In this document: piece after piece, positions 35,938-48,891 of the stretch
Layout: every line of letters starts with the position of its first letter
Numbering within the stretch: position 1 is the first letter of the stretch
Assembly (NCBI RefSeq): GCF_023973825.1
Contig: NC_090123.1
Span: 1,781,501-1,845,500, forward strand
Length of the DNA stretch: 64,000 bases
Direction of reading: 5' to 3'
Source: Plasmodium brasilianum
Taxonomy: Eukaryota > Apicomplexa > Aconoidasida > Haemosporida > Plasmodiidae
Notes under the pieces: model-generated
Databases searched by the model: none
The model's input: only the letters and a program-made list of their open reading frames with translations
Told to the model about the DNA's origin: nothing
Translations under genes and position numbers: made by a program

Positions 35938-38900
35938 TTATTAGTGGTAAGTTCTGTAATTTTTTTATTGATATACACGAATAAAAAACATATCTGTAAA
36001 TACGTAGGTTTCATAAGTCACCTGCATGTGCATAGCCTTTTTGGTCCGAAGCAGTAAAAAAATACTCTTTTAAATTTTATGTTCATTTGAATAATTTAAT
36101 ATTTTTTAATTTGTATTTTAAATTATTCTCTGAGCTTAATACAACATTGTGGTTTCACATTTACATTTTTGTATATAACTAGATTATTATGAAATATATC
36201 TATCCATTAAAATAAATGTAAAAAAGCGAATTTCACATAATTTTATTGAATTTGTATGGAAATTTATACTGTAACTGTAAAGAATGTTACTTTCTATTTT
36301 TTTATTTTCTTCTAGTCTAAAATGACTATTTGTTACCATAATTAAAAAAATGTTTTATTATTTTTAAATTAAAGATAAATGCGTCTTGTTTTGCATATGA
36401 ATGAACAGAGTGAATGAATATCGTTATACTGTAATATTATGTTTTGCTTAGTTTAAACATATATAACAAGTGTATTTTACGTTGCAAGAGTATTATCATC
36501 ATACATTTAATTTTACTGGAAATTTATATGAGATAAGAATAAATTTAAAAAAAGGAAGCCAGAGGACTACAATAAATTAACGCATATATGTTATTTCTTA
36601 TAATATATATGATAATTTTTATCAATTTTGCTTTAACGTCTTTTTATTATTAGGAAAAATTTTGTTTAATTAATACTAAAAATGTTATGTAAGACACAAA
36701 AAGGTATTCAACATTTATATTATTTTAAAAAGAAGATAAAAAATAAACGTCTTTTTTGCTTATTTTTATTACGCTTTATACTGTAGTAGATTTACTAATA
36801 CTATTTCATGATACATATTCTTATACTTTACTATTTGTGGTTAATATTAGGTTCAATAATACATATGTAACGAAGAATTTTACTTTTACTTTATTTTTAA
36901 TATTTTTTTTTACCTGTTTTACTATATATTCTCTTACATTTGTGTATAATAAAAAGGTTCTCAATATTCAGTAAATAATATTGGTTATTTTATATATATT
37001 TGTTGTAGATCTTATTCTATATTTATTTATATTAAAATATTCATTTTATGTAGACTTAATAATTTAACTTTTTTTGTCTTTTTTAAAGAAACTTACAATA
37101 ATTAAATAAATGTAAATTTATATGAACTACGAATAAGTTAACTAAGTTTTAAGCATATTATATTAATTACTAAAAATTAATGTCCATTAAATGCTACAGT
37201 TGCATTAAAAATATATCATCATAAAAAAATACTTAAATGAAAATAGATATAACACTCATTTTTGTGATTAATTATATAACTTTGTGTTGACAAAATTCAG
37301 AAAATCTACTGGTAAATGTAGAGGTAAAAACACATAATAGCTTCATGGTAAATATCATTGTAAACTTGTTAATTCAAACAAGAAAATAATATTTTCATTA
37401 AAAATTTATACATAGTACGATATCATTTATTTTTAAACAAAACATTGAAGTAAAAAAAGTTATATACTCATTAATTATACAACATTAATATCTATTACTA
37501 ATTAGAAGAAACACAAATTATTAATATAGTAAGTGTAATCAGAAAAAATGGGAACTACAAGCAGTGTATATCTACAATGAGCAAAAAAATATTAAGGGGT
37601 TAACATAATAAATATATTATATGAATTATTAAATATAACTATAAACTACAAATATATATATATATATTTAATAGTACTATTAATTTATGATATGAATATA
37701 CATATAAAAGTAGAAACAAATTAAATATTTCGCGAATAAATGAACAATTAAAGATTATTCATTAATTTGGGTGCGTATGATTAATTAATAACATTAATTT
37801 AAATTGACATAGACATTTTTAATAGATATATAATTCAAAATATAATTCAGAAAAAAATATATATTCCAACAAATTACGAACTCTGCTATTACATGAGGTT
37901 CCAAAAATATCTATTAAATGGAATAATATTATAAGTTTACATAATTTGTATTTTATTATATATTCGTTATACAAAATGGTATTTATTACTAATATAAACT
38001 GTTACTATTTTTTATATAAATATAATTTTGTAATATTTAAGAAATAAGTTTTCAATTAATATTCACATTTCAAGGGTGCGCACGTGAGAATCCTTTTAAA
38101 ACTATTCTTATAGCAATATATATAATTATAAATAATATATTTGCCCATATATTTATGAAATCGAGAAAAAATAATATTATTTTTGTACATTGTATGTTAG
38201 GTTAATATAAATGACATATTAAATTTAAAGATTTTTTTTTTTTTTTTTTGGGTAAATTAATTTCTAGAAAAGGTATTTGCCATAAACAAATTAGTATTAT
38301 TTCATTATTATACGTTTAAAATAATATATTTAATTATATAATATTTTTACAATTATCTACAGTCAAAAAGTATTAATTAGAAGGAATATTAAAAATATTG
38401 AAATACATATATTTTTTCTATTATAAGATTATTTCGTTGAAAGCGTAATTATTTTGTTTGTATTATTTGTATTGAAGTTAAAATTTAGTAAATGATTTTG
38501 GGTAATATTTATTTTTATATATATTAAAAAATAATATTTTTGATGTTCTCTCTATAATTTAAAATTGAAAATATTTATGTACATATATATATAAGATACT
38601 GCATAAACATTACAGCATATTATTTTATCGTATAAATATTACGTAAAATTATATTTTATTACAATATTTTTTAATATTAAAAGTATGAAAAATACTTTAC
38701 TACAATTATTTTTATATTATATTTTTTTTTATTATTAATATTTCTATAGAACTAGTAAATTTTTTTTTTCAAAAAAAAAAAAAAATATTAATTTTATTCA
38801 GAAAATTTTTTTTTAGTAATATGTATATATATAAAATATACTTTTTTATATTTTTAAAAAATTATAATACTCAATTTATAATAATACGAAGCAAAAATAT

Positions 38901-39374
38901 GAAACTGCTAAATTGGATTGAATGTTTTTAACATATAAGAATTTTTTAAATAATTTTATTACAGTAATGGAACTTGTAAAATAACAGTGATTAAAAGTTC
39001 TACATACCCTTAGGGTATATATCCACAAGTTAGCTTATAATTTGTGACAAGAAAGAAATTGTCTTTTTTTTTTTTTTTTCCTTGATGTTATGCTATTATA
39101 TGCTTTATAATAACGGATGATAAATAACAATAAATAATTATAAATTAATGTTTAAATATTATGTACAAAAATTTATGTTTACTATTAGGAAATACTGCAT
39201 ATAAGTTAATGCTGTATTTCTAATATATGTTTATGTATCCATTTTAATGCACATATATTCAGTATTTTAAATATATAAAATAAAAAGTTCTACTACGAAA
39301 GTAGTCCTTTTATTTTATATATTTTTTCTGAAAAGTGTTAATAGGAAAAATTTAGAATTGTTCTGTTAAACTGT

Positions 39375-39424
<50 letters not shown>

Positions 39425-39710
39425 ATTTTTATTAATAAAATTTACTTCACTAAAAATTATTGTATTTGATGTTTCTTTTTTTATAAAGTATAATGGAGAT
39501 ATACACCAAAATGTTCTTAATTTTAATTTTCTTTGTATACTTTATATTTGTATTTTATTTATGATATTTAATATTATTAAAAAAAACAATAATAAAATAA
39601 AAATATCAAAATAAACTGTACCTATGTATCATTACCTTGCAAATTTACAATGTATTTTTTATCTGTGTAAGGATATTATGAGATTAAAAAATTTCAACGT
39701 GAAATGAAAA
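35938..39710. other. AT-rich intergenic region
   Basis: No gene is supported. The hydrophobic frame at 36756-36974 (+) lacks a splice context and could be chance or a stray membrane segment. A long AT dinucleotide run lies at 39376-39422, a few hundred bases upstream of the next gene. Confidence 0.5.
39376..39422. repeat. (AT)n dinucleotide run
   Basis: About 23 uninterrupted AT dinucleotides, the longest such tract noticed in the window, located about 290 nt upstream of the proposed start of the next gene. Confidence 0.9.
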
Positions 39711-40786
39711 ATGAAAATTTTCATTTTACTTAGAACTGCAGTATTTATACTTTATATATATATATATTATTATTTGAATAGCAAGGTATAGTGAAATATT
39801 CCCAAAACTTTGCTTTATATTATTTGCAACGTCGTGTTATATAATTTATGTATGTATATGTATATATATGTATAAATGTGTATGTTTATGAGAAAATGCA
39901 GTTAATAAGTATATAAATATATCACATTATAGATAATAAAAATGTTTTTTCTTCTTTGTAGTTTTTCTTTGATAAATATTTGGATTATAAGAATTGTGCA
40001 GATAGTATATCAGTCTCAAGAAATTATAGATTATTTTCAGAACATAAGAATAAAAAAAAAAATTTAAAAACTAAAAAAGAGAAATCAGAAAAAGCAGATA
40101 ATAATAAAGGAAATGATAATGCTAAATTGATAAATAATGAAAATTCAAAAACAAAAGACAAAGAATCAGACAAAAAAAAAATAGATGCACGAACTAATCA
40201 TTTTGCATTAATAGATAATTTTTTGGAAAATCGTGTAAATGCAGCAATAACTAGTCTACATAAATTTAAAACATGTTCTGATCCTACTTTAAAATCGGAT
40301 TTAAAAGTTGAAGTATTAAGGAATTACATGATAATATTTGGTGGTCCAATAGCATTTATGGTGGTAACAATTATAGATGGTGTTATTGAATGCGTTTCTG
40401 GTAAATTTCTTGGAATTTCATTGGTGTCTGGTATATTATGCATTTTAAAGGTTCTCTATGTGTTCATAAAGTTCAAAAAATGTTCAAAACAGTTAGAAGA
40501 ACAAAGAAAGGTAATCATGGAAAATCCTAAAATGTGGGAAGAGGAGGAAAAAAGGCAGAAGGAGGAGGAGGAAAAAAGGCGGAAATTGAAGGAGTTGATA
40601 TGTCAGAAGAAGAGAGAGAGACAAATATGGAAAGAAGAGATGAAAAAAAGAAAGAAGAAGGAGAAGGAGAAGCAGAAATGGCTGAAAGAGATGAAAAAAA
40701 AAATTAAGAAGAAGGATTGGAAAAAATTTTTAGTGCCTAGTTATTTATTATATACAATTCTCTCCAAAAAAATATTTTACATGTAA
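39711..40786 (+). CDS. Plasmodium exported protein, two TM segments, Lys/Glu-rich tail
   Basis: Exon 2 (39962-40786) is clear: acceptor tttgtag, open frame to 40786. I propose exon 1 at 39711-39785 (25 codons, MKIFILLRTAVFIL then YIYIYYYLNSK) with donor gtatag and a 176-nt intron in phase 0, giving 299 aa. Exon 1 is inferred from its hydrophobic character and phase. Exon 2 starts FFFDKYLDYKNCADS and has a relaxed export motif, RLFSE, at residues 48-52 (Phe instead of Leu). A Lys-rich linker follows. Two hydrophobic segments lie at about residues 147-165 (YMIIFGGPIAFMVVTII) and 177-194 (ISLVSGILCILKVLYVFI). The remainder is a charged tail with EEEEKR and KKRKKKEKEK runs that could be coiled coil. 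The layout resembles small two-TM exported families of P. malariae/P. ovale; no specific family is assigned. Confidence 0.75.
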
Positions 40787-43700
40787 CTAATAAAGTTATT
40801 CTTTATATTTAATTTAATTATGATCTTAAAAAAACCTCTTATATGAAAATCATTTTTATTATTGCATACTATATAACATATTATATATATATTTTTACAC
40901 AATATTAAAAAAATATATGTTTACTATTTATAACAGTTTGAATATTTATATATTTTTTTTAGTATTATAATATTTTGATTTGATGTTTTAGTGTTTTGCT
41001 TTAACACATTTATATATTAGATATATACAAATTTTTTTTGTTTTAAAAAAATGTCAATTTGATCTTGTTTAGTACTGAAAACAATAAGATGTGCTTTATA
41101 CACAAAAATTATGTTTATGCATATCTTACGTAAATTTGTATTAATGTATATATGTGTTCTTTCAATTTAATATATAAAATCCACAGTAACACAGCTTTAT
41201 TTATTAATGTAATACAAATTTTTAATGATAATACTTTTTATTATTTTTTTTTATTGGTTTGATTGTTTAAATATGTTTTTAAATATATTATAAATTATAT
41301 TTAATTTAAATATATGATTTTCTTCATTTAATAAAACTAAATGCTTAGTATTCTATTAATTTGTATATATTTTTTATTTAAAACTGAACTTAAAAAATGA
41401 TCTTTGTAAAAAAATTAGTATTATAAAATTATATTTCAAAAATTACAAATAAGTATATTTTTAATGAATTTTTACATTTGTTTTGTTTAATTTTATAAGT
41501 ATAAAATTATCCATACACACAATAATTATTATACTGTTAATGAATTATTAGTGGAATATCAGTTTTAGAATTCATAAAGCTTCTTATAATTATATTAAGG
41601 AATATAAGTTTTTTATAATTTTATTTTTTAATGTACATAATTATTATAGTTAATTCTATTTTATAAAAATTACTTAAATATCTATTATAAGAAAAATTGA
41701 CAATAAAAATAGATATTAAATATTTTTGTTTTTGACTTTATTAATCGAATATACTATTGAACATATGTTATTGTTATGTTAGAACGTATCATATGACAAT
41801 TAGGCGTTTTGTTTTGTCTTAAAAAAATTACCACCTAATAAAATAGAATAATATATTTACAATAAAATTCAATTAAACATTAAACAGTTTGAAAAATAAA
41901 TTTTAAAATAAATTTATTTTTTACATAATATCATTATTTATATAGAAAGTTATTTAGACATTTATGATACTTAAAAATTTTTTTATATACATGCATTTCT
42001 CAGATCACTAATGAGATTTTAAGTGTGTGAAAAAATGTAGAGCTTATATTAGTGACCAGGAATATTTTTGGAAACTTATAATTCATCTCTTTAATAATAT
42101 AATGTAAGGAAAAAAAAAAAAAAATATTTTATACATATAAGTTTACATAAATGCTATTGTTCTTTTGTTAAAGGGACAAGACCCCATACATTTTAATTAA
42201 AATATAAGGATATATTTCTTATTAAAAGTTTAATTATAAATGAATAAATTACATCATTCTTGGTGCAATTTATTTATGAGTTTTAACACTTAATTAAATA
42301 ATAATTTTTTAAAAATGCTCTTTTATATAATAAAATTAACCTCCAAAATTAAGATTAATATTTGTTTTAGTTATCACGCAGTAGGCATATTTTAAAATGT
42401 TTTGCATATTTATTGAGATAACATTAGTATTTCATTTTTTTGCAAAAATATAAATAGAACTAGACAAATTTAGATTTATATTAGAATAAATGGACAAAAA
42501 AAAAAAAGTTTAATTACTATCATAATAAAACTTTTAATCTATTTTTTTTAGTTTTTTAATTTTTTTTTTTTTTATAATACATAATAACAGTTTCTTTATA
42601 GTTTGTCTAATTATAGTTTGTGTTTTTTTATAATTCAAAACCTTCTACTTTTTTAATTTAATATAATTAAAATATATATTTAATATGTAGATAAATATAA
42701 GAAAAACAAAAATATAAAAATACAACAAATATATATGTGGCTTTAGTAAATGATACATGCAAAAAAATTAATAATTAAAACAATCTTCATAGAGTAGTAT
42801 TTAAAAAATATATATTTTTATATTTTATGTACAACAAAACAATATTGGAAATAATATATTTCAAAAAATTTATTTATTTGTATATTTTTACCATGCCTTT
42901 GAATGATGCTTCTTTTATTTTAGAACAAAAACAGATAAAATATATAAATAAAATATATGTGAGGGGTTAATATATGTATGAAAACGCAATTTGAAGAAAT
43001 AGCATATTAATATTTTTTGTTAGTATTGAAATATTAAAAAAGATTTAAAAACAGTTTAAATCTATATTACATATAAAGTTTTTTTAAAGTAATATCTAAT
43101 AAGAGTAATATTAGAAATAACAAAAATTACGAATATAAGTAATAATTTTTTGCAATTAATATTTCTATATGTAGAATAGATAATGATAATATATAAGTAA
43201 CATTGGGTGTTATTTTTACTGTTATAATATAGAAGACAATTTATTTTTAGTTTTTCTAAAAAATATTATAACATGATTTTATTAAGTAGACGTCAAATTA
43301 TGTATAGTTATATATTAATTCGAAATATTTAATTGTTCAATGGGTGAGATAACATAAATACAAAAAATTATGACATACATAAATTTTTTTCTATAAAAAT
43401 ATAATAAAAAGAACAAAAAAAAGAAAAAAGAAATGCGCAATAAATGTTTCCTTATAGATGTATACTGTATTTTGTATTATCAAGCAGAATACTTTTTTTT
43501 ATTGATTCATTTATTGTTTACTATCTAGCTGCCACTCAAATTCTTTGTGTTATTCTATCCTGAGGAATTAAAATTTACTAGGATTACTTAGAAAATAATG
43601 ACATTTGATAACATCCGAAGCACTGGGGTTTCAACTAGACATATATAAATATTAGTTTTTTATCTGAAATATAATAGCTAAACATGTATATAACAATATC

Positions 43701-45629
43701 ACATATATATTACCATTCTTATATTAAAAGTTGAGACTATAACATATATAAAACATTAGTTATATGATTGAAAGTGTAAGTAAACGTAATGTAATTTACG
43801 TTTATTTATCTATTTTAATATAATATTATTATTTTTCCAAAATTTTCAATATTGTTTATACTTTTTTTCATTATTATTTTATAATGTAAAATTTTATTCC
43901 ATTTTTATTACAAAATAATAAGGAGAACAACTTGAATATTTTATAATGTTTCGAATTACTTAGAATAAAAAAAAACATGCACATAAACCGTACATCAGAA
44001 GTAATCCATTATATAAAATATTTTATTAAATATATATATTAGGGATATAATGTGAAAATACAATTCAACAACTACAGAATTATTTATTTCTTGTAATTTT
44101 TATTTTCATTTCCTCCATTTATTTTAAGCATTTAGGTTGCAATTTTAATAATAACAGTGAAATAAATGATATCGAGATAGTTAATTATAAGTATTCTAAA
44201 ATGAAGATGATTTTCTTATTATGTTTTAATATTATTTAAAAATTTGTTATATTTTTAATACAATCAGCTTAAAGTATTTCAGAGACAATTTACGATTATA
44301 GTAAAATTATATAGTTTGTATTATTTCCAATTAAAGAATATTTTTCATTTTATAATTAAGATATGAATTTTTGATTATTTAATTAATTGAAAATAAAAAC
44401 AATGAAGTACTCTTTATTTCATGAAAATGTATTTTTTTTATTTTAGAAGAGAGAAAGCGGTTTTTACTTATTACAATTTTTTTTTTTTTTTGTTGAATAT
44501 TTTCTGAATTTAATATGTTAAGAAAGCAATAAATATAAAGTAAATATTAAATTTAATAGAGAATAAAAATTAAAAAACAATTGAACAATGCTCGGGGAAA
44601 ATATATTTGGATCATTTGTTCATTATACATTTATTTATGATAAGAATGAAAAGACTTGGAAGGTTAAAAAAAAATAATTAAAAAATAATAGAGATATCGT
44701 GATAAATAATTATAAATATTTAACAAATATTAAAAATCCTATCTAGCATAAACATAATTTTGGCTTAGAGAAAAATGAACATTTTAGACCTATTAAATAT
44801 AACATATATTATTTATACGATTATTATATATATTCATCTCAGATATAGAATTCGTTGAAGGCATAATTTTCAAGTACTTTTACTTTTATACGTTTTTTTT
44901 AAATAGTTAAATGATTTTAGTTTTTAAGTGTTAATTTTAAAATCTTTAAGTAGTTATTACGAATAGTGTTACTCTTATTATATTAAGAAAATCTCCAAAA
45001 AAAAGGAAAAAAAAAAAGAAAAAGATAATAATATAATAAATAATAAAAAACGTACTGTTATGTTATATTATTTTATATGATCTAAATTAAGAAGAAAACT
45101 GGTGCACGTGTGCTATTTTCAGCAACAAAATGGATATTATATATACATTTATTAAATGTGTAATTAATTTCGTGAAATTGGAATATGTTTTAGTTATTAT
45201 ATTATATATTAACCATAAGCTTCTTTTGACAGAACAATAGATGAAATATATTAGCTTATATATTTATGGGGCATATTAATGATTTCTGTATCGTACTTCT
45301 TTAAGTTTATATATTTAACCAAACAAATAATGTGAACTCTTAAAAAAATACGTTTCAAAATATTCTCTTTCTCAAAAACTACACATAATAAATAGCATGT
45401 TTGTAAAATATTTACATTAATATACATTCAGATTGAAAATTATTTAGCATGCATTAAAATCATACATACTTTATACTGTATAATTTCATTTTATTTGATT
45501 ATACAAAAATAATGAATCATATAATGAAAAGTTATAACTAAAACAATGAATATTATGTTATTAAATATTATAGTGTAGATGAAAGTTTTATTATTGCAGT
45601 AGTTTTGAGAACTTTAAATGGATGAGATA
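40787..45629. other. long AT-rich intergenic region
   Basis: No gene is supported over nearly 5 kb. Small open pieces (near 44128-44240 and 44588-44680, +) are too short and unsupported. Poly-A/T tracts are frequent. A slightly less AT-rich patch at about 43500-43640 contains no recognisable RNA or protein. Confidence 0.5.
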
Positions 45630-46900
45630 ATGGAGAAAACGTAAATAATATCTTTCTTTTATTTTAATAAAATTTTTGAGTTAACTTAATATGAACTTGG
45701 TTATATTCTACTGGTGTAATAAAAAATTATATATATAATTATTTTGTGTATATTTTTTTCATATTTTATAATTTACTAACTAAATATAAAGCATTATATT
45801 AATATAATAGTAAATACGTTTTTTTAAAATGACGAATGGATGTTTTAATTTTAATAATGCACTGTCCTTTGTAATTAAATGTACAACGAAAACAATATAA
45901 ATAATACATAATTTTTGAGATTTTATAAAACTCAGTACTAAGTTGAATATATGCATTAAGCATAATATAAATTCTTAAAAAATTATGAATTATTATTGCA
46001 TAAAAATCATGAGAAAGATAGGAATATATATACGAACATGATATCGTTTTTGGAGAAGTACTTGAAGCTCTAACAATAGACATCTGTGATATGATGAACT
46101 CTAATCCCGAACATTTTAAGAACGCCTTATATTGATAATAAAATTATTGAAGCACAATTTTAAAAACTATTTGAACATAAAATATGCTATATCAATGAAA
46201 GAAATTTTATAAAATATAAACACTTATGAAACATTTAGAAAATGTATGTAACGTTTCATAAAATTTCTAAAGAATAATGATAAACCAAGGAAATTAGAAT
46301 TTTATAGTAAATTGAAGCAGGCAACTAAAAGTAATTTAATTATGGAAAAGTATAATGGAAAAATTAGAAGGATTTTTATATAGAAATATATATCTTTCTC
46401 TTATTTTGTTATTCGGATTTATGGAATTCACACTTTCAATACCGAATTTTTAGGGGGTTCATTTATTTTTTGGATCATTGTATTATATAATGAAATTATA
46501 TATTTTATTCAAACTTATGAAAATTCGTTAATTTCGTAGATCTTAAGGAACATCTAAGAAATTATAAAATTTTGAGTTTAGTAATAATATACATTGTATT
46601 ACCAACTAAAAAATTCCTGTTAGGAATTTTTTAATCTAATTAGTGTGTTAACATAATTAATTATAATTATACATTTAGGAGAAAAAACACACGTATATTC
46701 CTGAAATGTAGATAATTTAAATAAATAATATATATGTTATTTAAAATTATAATATATTCTTAAAAATTAATTTATTAGAATTGTGCATGCATCTTTTACA
46801 AATGTATAGTATTTGCAATTTAATTTTTTTAAGTAACAGATTCTTGATTTTTATTATAAATGTATAAATGCACAAAAATAACTTTTTTTTTTTGATGTTC
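45630..46900 (+). pseudogene. broken exported-protein-like gene, copy B
   Basis: This is a paralogue of 14832-16060 along its length. The exon 1 remnant starts at ATG 45630 (M-E-K-T, then hydrophobic sequence) and ends near a ggtgtaata donor around 45710. The body retains NFKNYLNIKYAISMKEIL and a NINTYETFRKCM-like piece, then YGIHTFNTEFLGGSFIFWII near 46430-46485. In-frame stops occur throughout. The (-) ORF at 45799-46083 is an antisense shadow. Similarity with copy A continues past the presumed coding end (GAGAAAAAACACACG and following), so the duplication included flanking DNA. Confidence 0.6.
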
Positions 46901-48828
46901 CTTTTTTTGTTGTTGTTTAATTTTTTGTTAAGTATTTAAGTAATATAAATTTTATAGTAGATGACAAATTAATAATTACTCATGTATTATATATTGTTAA
47001 TTTGTAACTATAGTACAATATATTAATGTGAAGGGCTTATTTACATTCATGCACAATAATAATTTGTTGAAATATGTATGATGAAATAAGTATATATAGA
47101 TAGCTATACACTATATAATTAAACATTAAAAATAATATAAATTAATATAGATTAATAGAAACACGAACATATAATAATAATAATTTTTACTATTTATGCA
47201 ATATTCAATTTGTTCATATTTAAATGTTATATACTGTTTTTTTTTCTGTATGTTATACATTATGTTGAAATGTTAAATAGATATATATTAAATGAGTTAC
47301 TAACTAAATTAATATGTGATATAATAAACCTATGTAAACTTTTGCAACTATTCATTAGTATAGTTTAAATTGTATTAAAAGCAAAAAAGAAAATGGATAA
47401 TCTGTATGAATTTTATAATGATATAATACATTTTAATAGATACATCATACAAATATTTTACTTTTATTCCTAGTGTTCATTAAAGAATATAACATTATGT
47501 TTTACACTAAAAACCATAAAATACAGTTAGAAAGTTCAATCAATAAAAAGGAAATATCATTATTTTTTTTAAAAATACAGATAAAAATTACATATTCCTA
47601 GTTCTCATTAATGAGTTACAATTACGAAGATTTATAATGTTATGATTTATATAGACTTTACGAATAAGAAGAAATAAAGAATTAAATTAATTTTTTAATA
47701 TTTTCACATTTATGATTTCACTGACATAACGTATTTCTTTTTTGTAATATAATACGGCAAGTCGTAAACTATTAAGAAGTATATGTATATTTTTATGAAT
47801 TAATTCATGCATATTAATATTACATTTATATAAAATAAGAAAAAAATATTATTTTTATCATTGAGAGTTGTGTTTGATGCAGTAAGTTAAGGAGTTAGAA
47901 AAGATCTAAACAAAATGTTATGCACGTATTTTTATTTAGGCATATTTTTAAGATTTAATTATTTGAATTAATAGAAAACAATGAAAACGATTAATAAAAG
48001 AAATATTCTAACTTAACAAATAATGAATTGGTAAAAATGCACAAATAATAATTATGATTAGACATTAATAATTATATATAATTAATCTGTTGAGCAAGTA
48101 ATTCTTATGGTGTCATTGGAGAAATCTATATTTTGAAAGAACATAAAAAAATGATTAAAAGGAATTTTTAAAAAAAGAAAAGTTCATATATTCTGTTAAT
48201 ATGTTAATTAGTATCTTATAACAAAAACTTTTGGTAAATGTACACAACTCGAATAAAAATAAAAAGTTACAAAAAGGAGGATTTAGAATGAACTTAATTT
48301 GTAGTGCATAAATATTAAATAAAAAATATTTTTAAATAAATGAGACATTAGTATATATATCACAAATATATAGTTCTTACACTTTTTAATATATATTATG
48401 CTGTTGTATATTTATTAATTAAATTTATTTAATATAAAAAGAAATTTTAAAAGAAATATAGTTAATTGTTGATAAATAAAGATTCAATGGTGGCATCTTC
48501 AAAAACAAATGTGAATTAATATATGTATTTATATTTTACTACAAGAGAAATATAAAGATAATAATCATGGAATGTATAAAATAAATAATGTAAAAAAGAA
48601 TTTATTTTTAAACAGTTAAAGCCAATTTTTGGTACTTTATTTTTCTATATATCGTGATAAATTTAAAGAAAATTTTTTTTTGATTATATAATTTATGTTA
48701 TTATCATAATAAACACTGTTGAAATATTGAGAAACAAATTATTAATCAGGTATTGTACATAAAATTGTTAAAATATTACTATAGGGGTTTATTCGATGAA
48801 TAATACAAAAATAAAGTAATACTACAGG
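46901..48828. other. AT-rich intergenic region with one possible small relic
   Basis: No gene is supported. A short + open piece at about 48097-48174 reads ASNSYGVIGEIYILKEHKK, similar to the SSSYGTLGEKPKYKKR piece of the broken gene at 30.4-31.2 kb. It may be a small leftover of the same family. Confidence 0.4.
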
Positions 48829-48891
48829 ATGGAAGAACCCCTAAGATCAGACGATATTTACTTAGATATTATAACAACATATGAAGGTAAG
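48829..48891 (+). other. orphan first-exon-like ORF
   Basis: The sequence ATG GAA GAA CCC CTA AGA begins a 20-codon open frame (MEEPLRSDDIYLDIITTYEG-like) that runs into a consensus donor, gtaagc. The short acidic start before a strong donor recalls the short first exon of PIR-type genes. No second exon was found downstream, so it may be a leftover exon or coincidence. Confidence 0.3.

Noticed and set aside
36756..36974. 72-codon hydrophobic (+) ORF
   Set aside because: Phe/Leu/Tyr/Thr-rich sequence typical of T-rich DNA, without an exon partner or export motif.
43590..43640. G/C-richer words resembling part of a tRNA T-arm
   Set aside because: No cloverleaf with acceptor and anticodon stems could be drawn around it.
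45799..46083. 94-codon (-) ORF
   Set aside because: Antisense of broken copy B, for the same reason.
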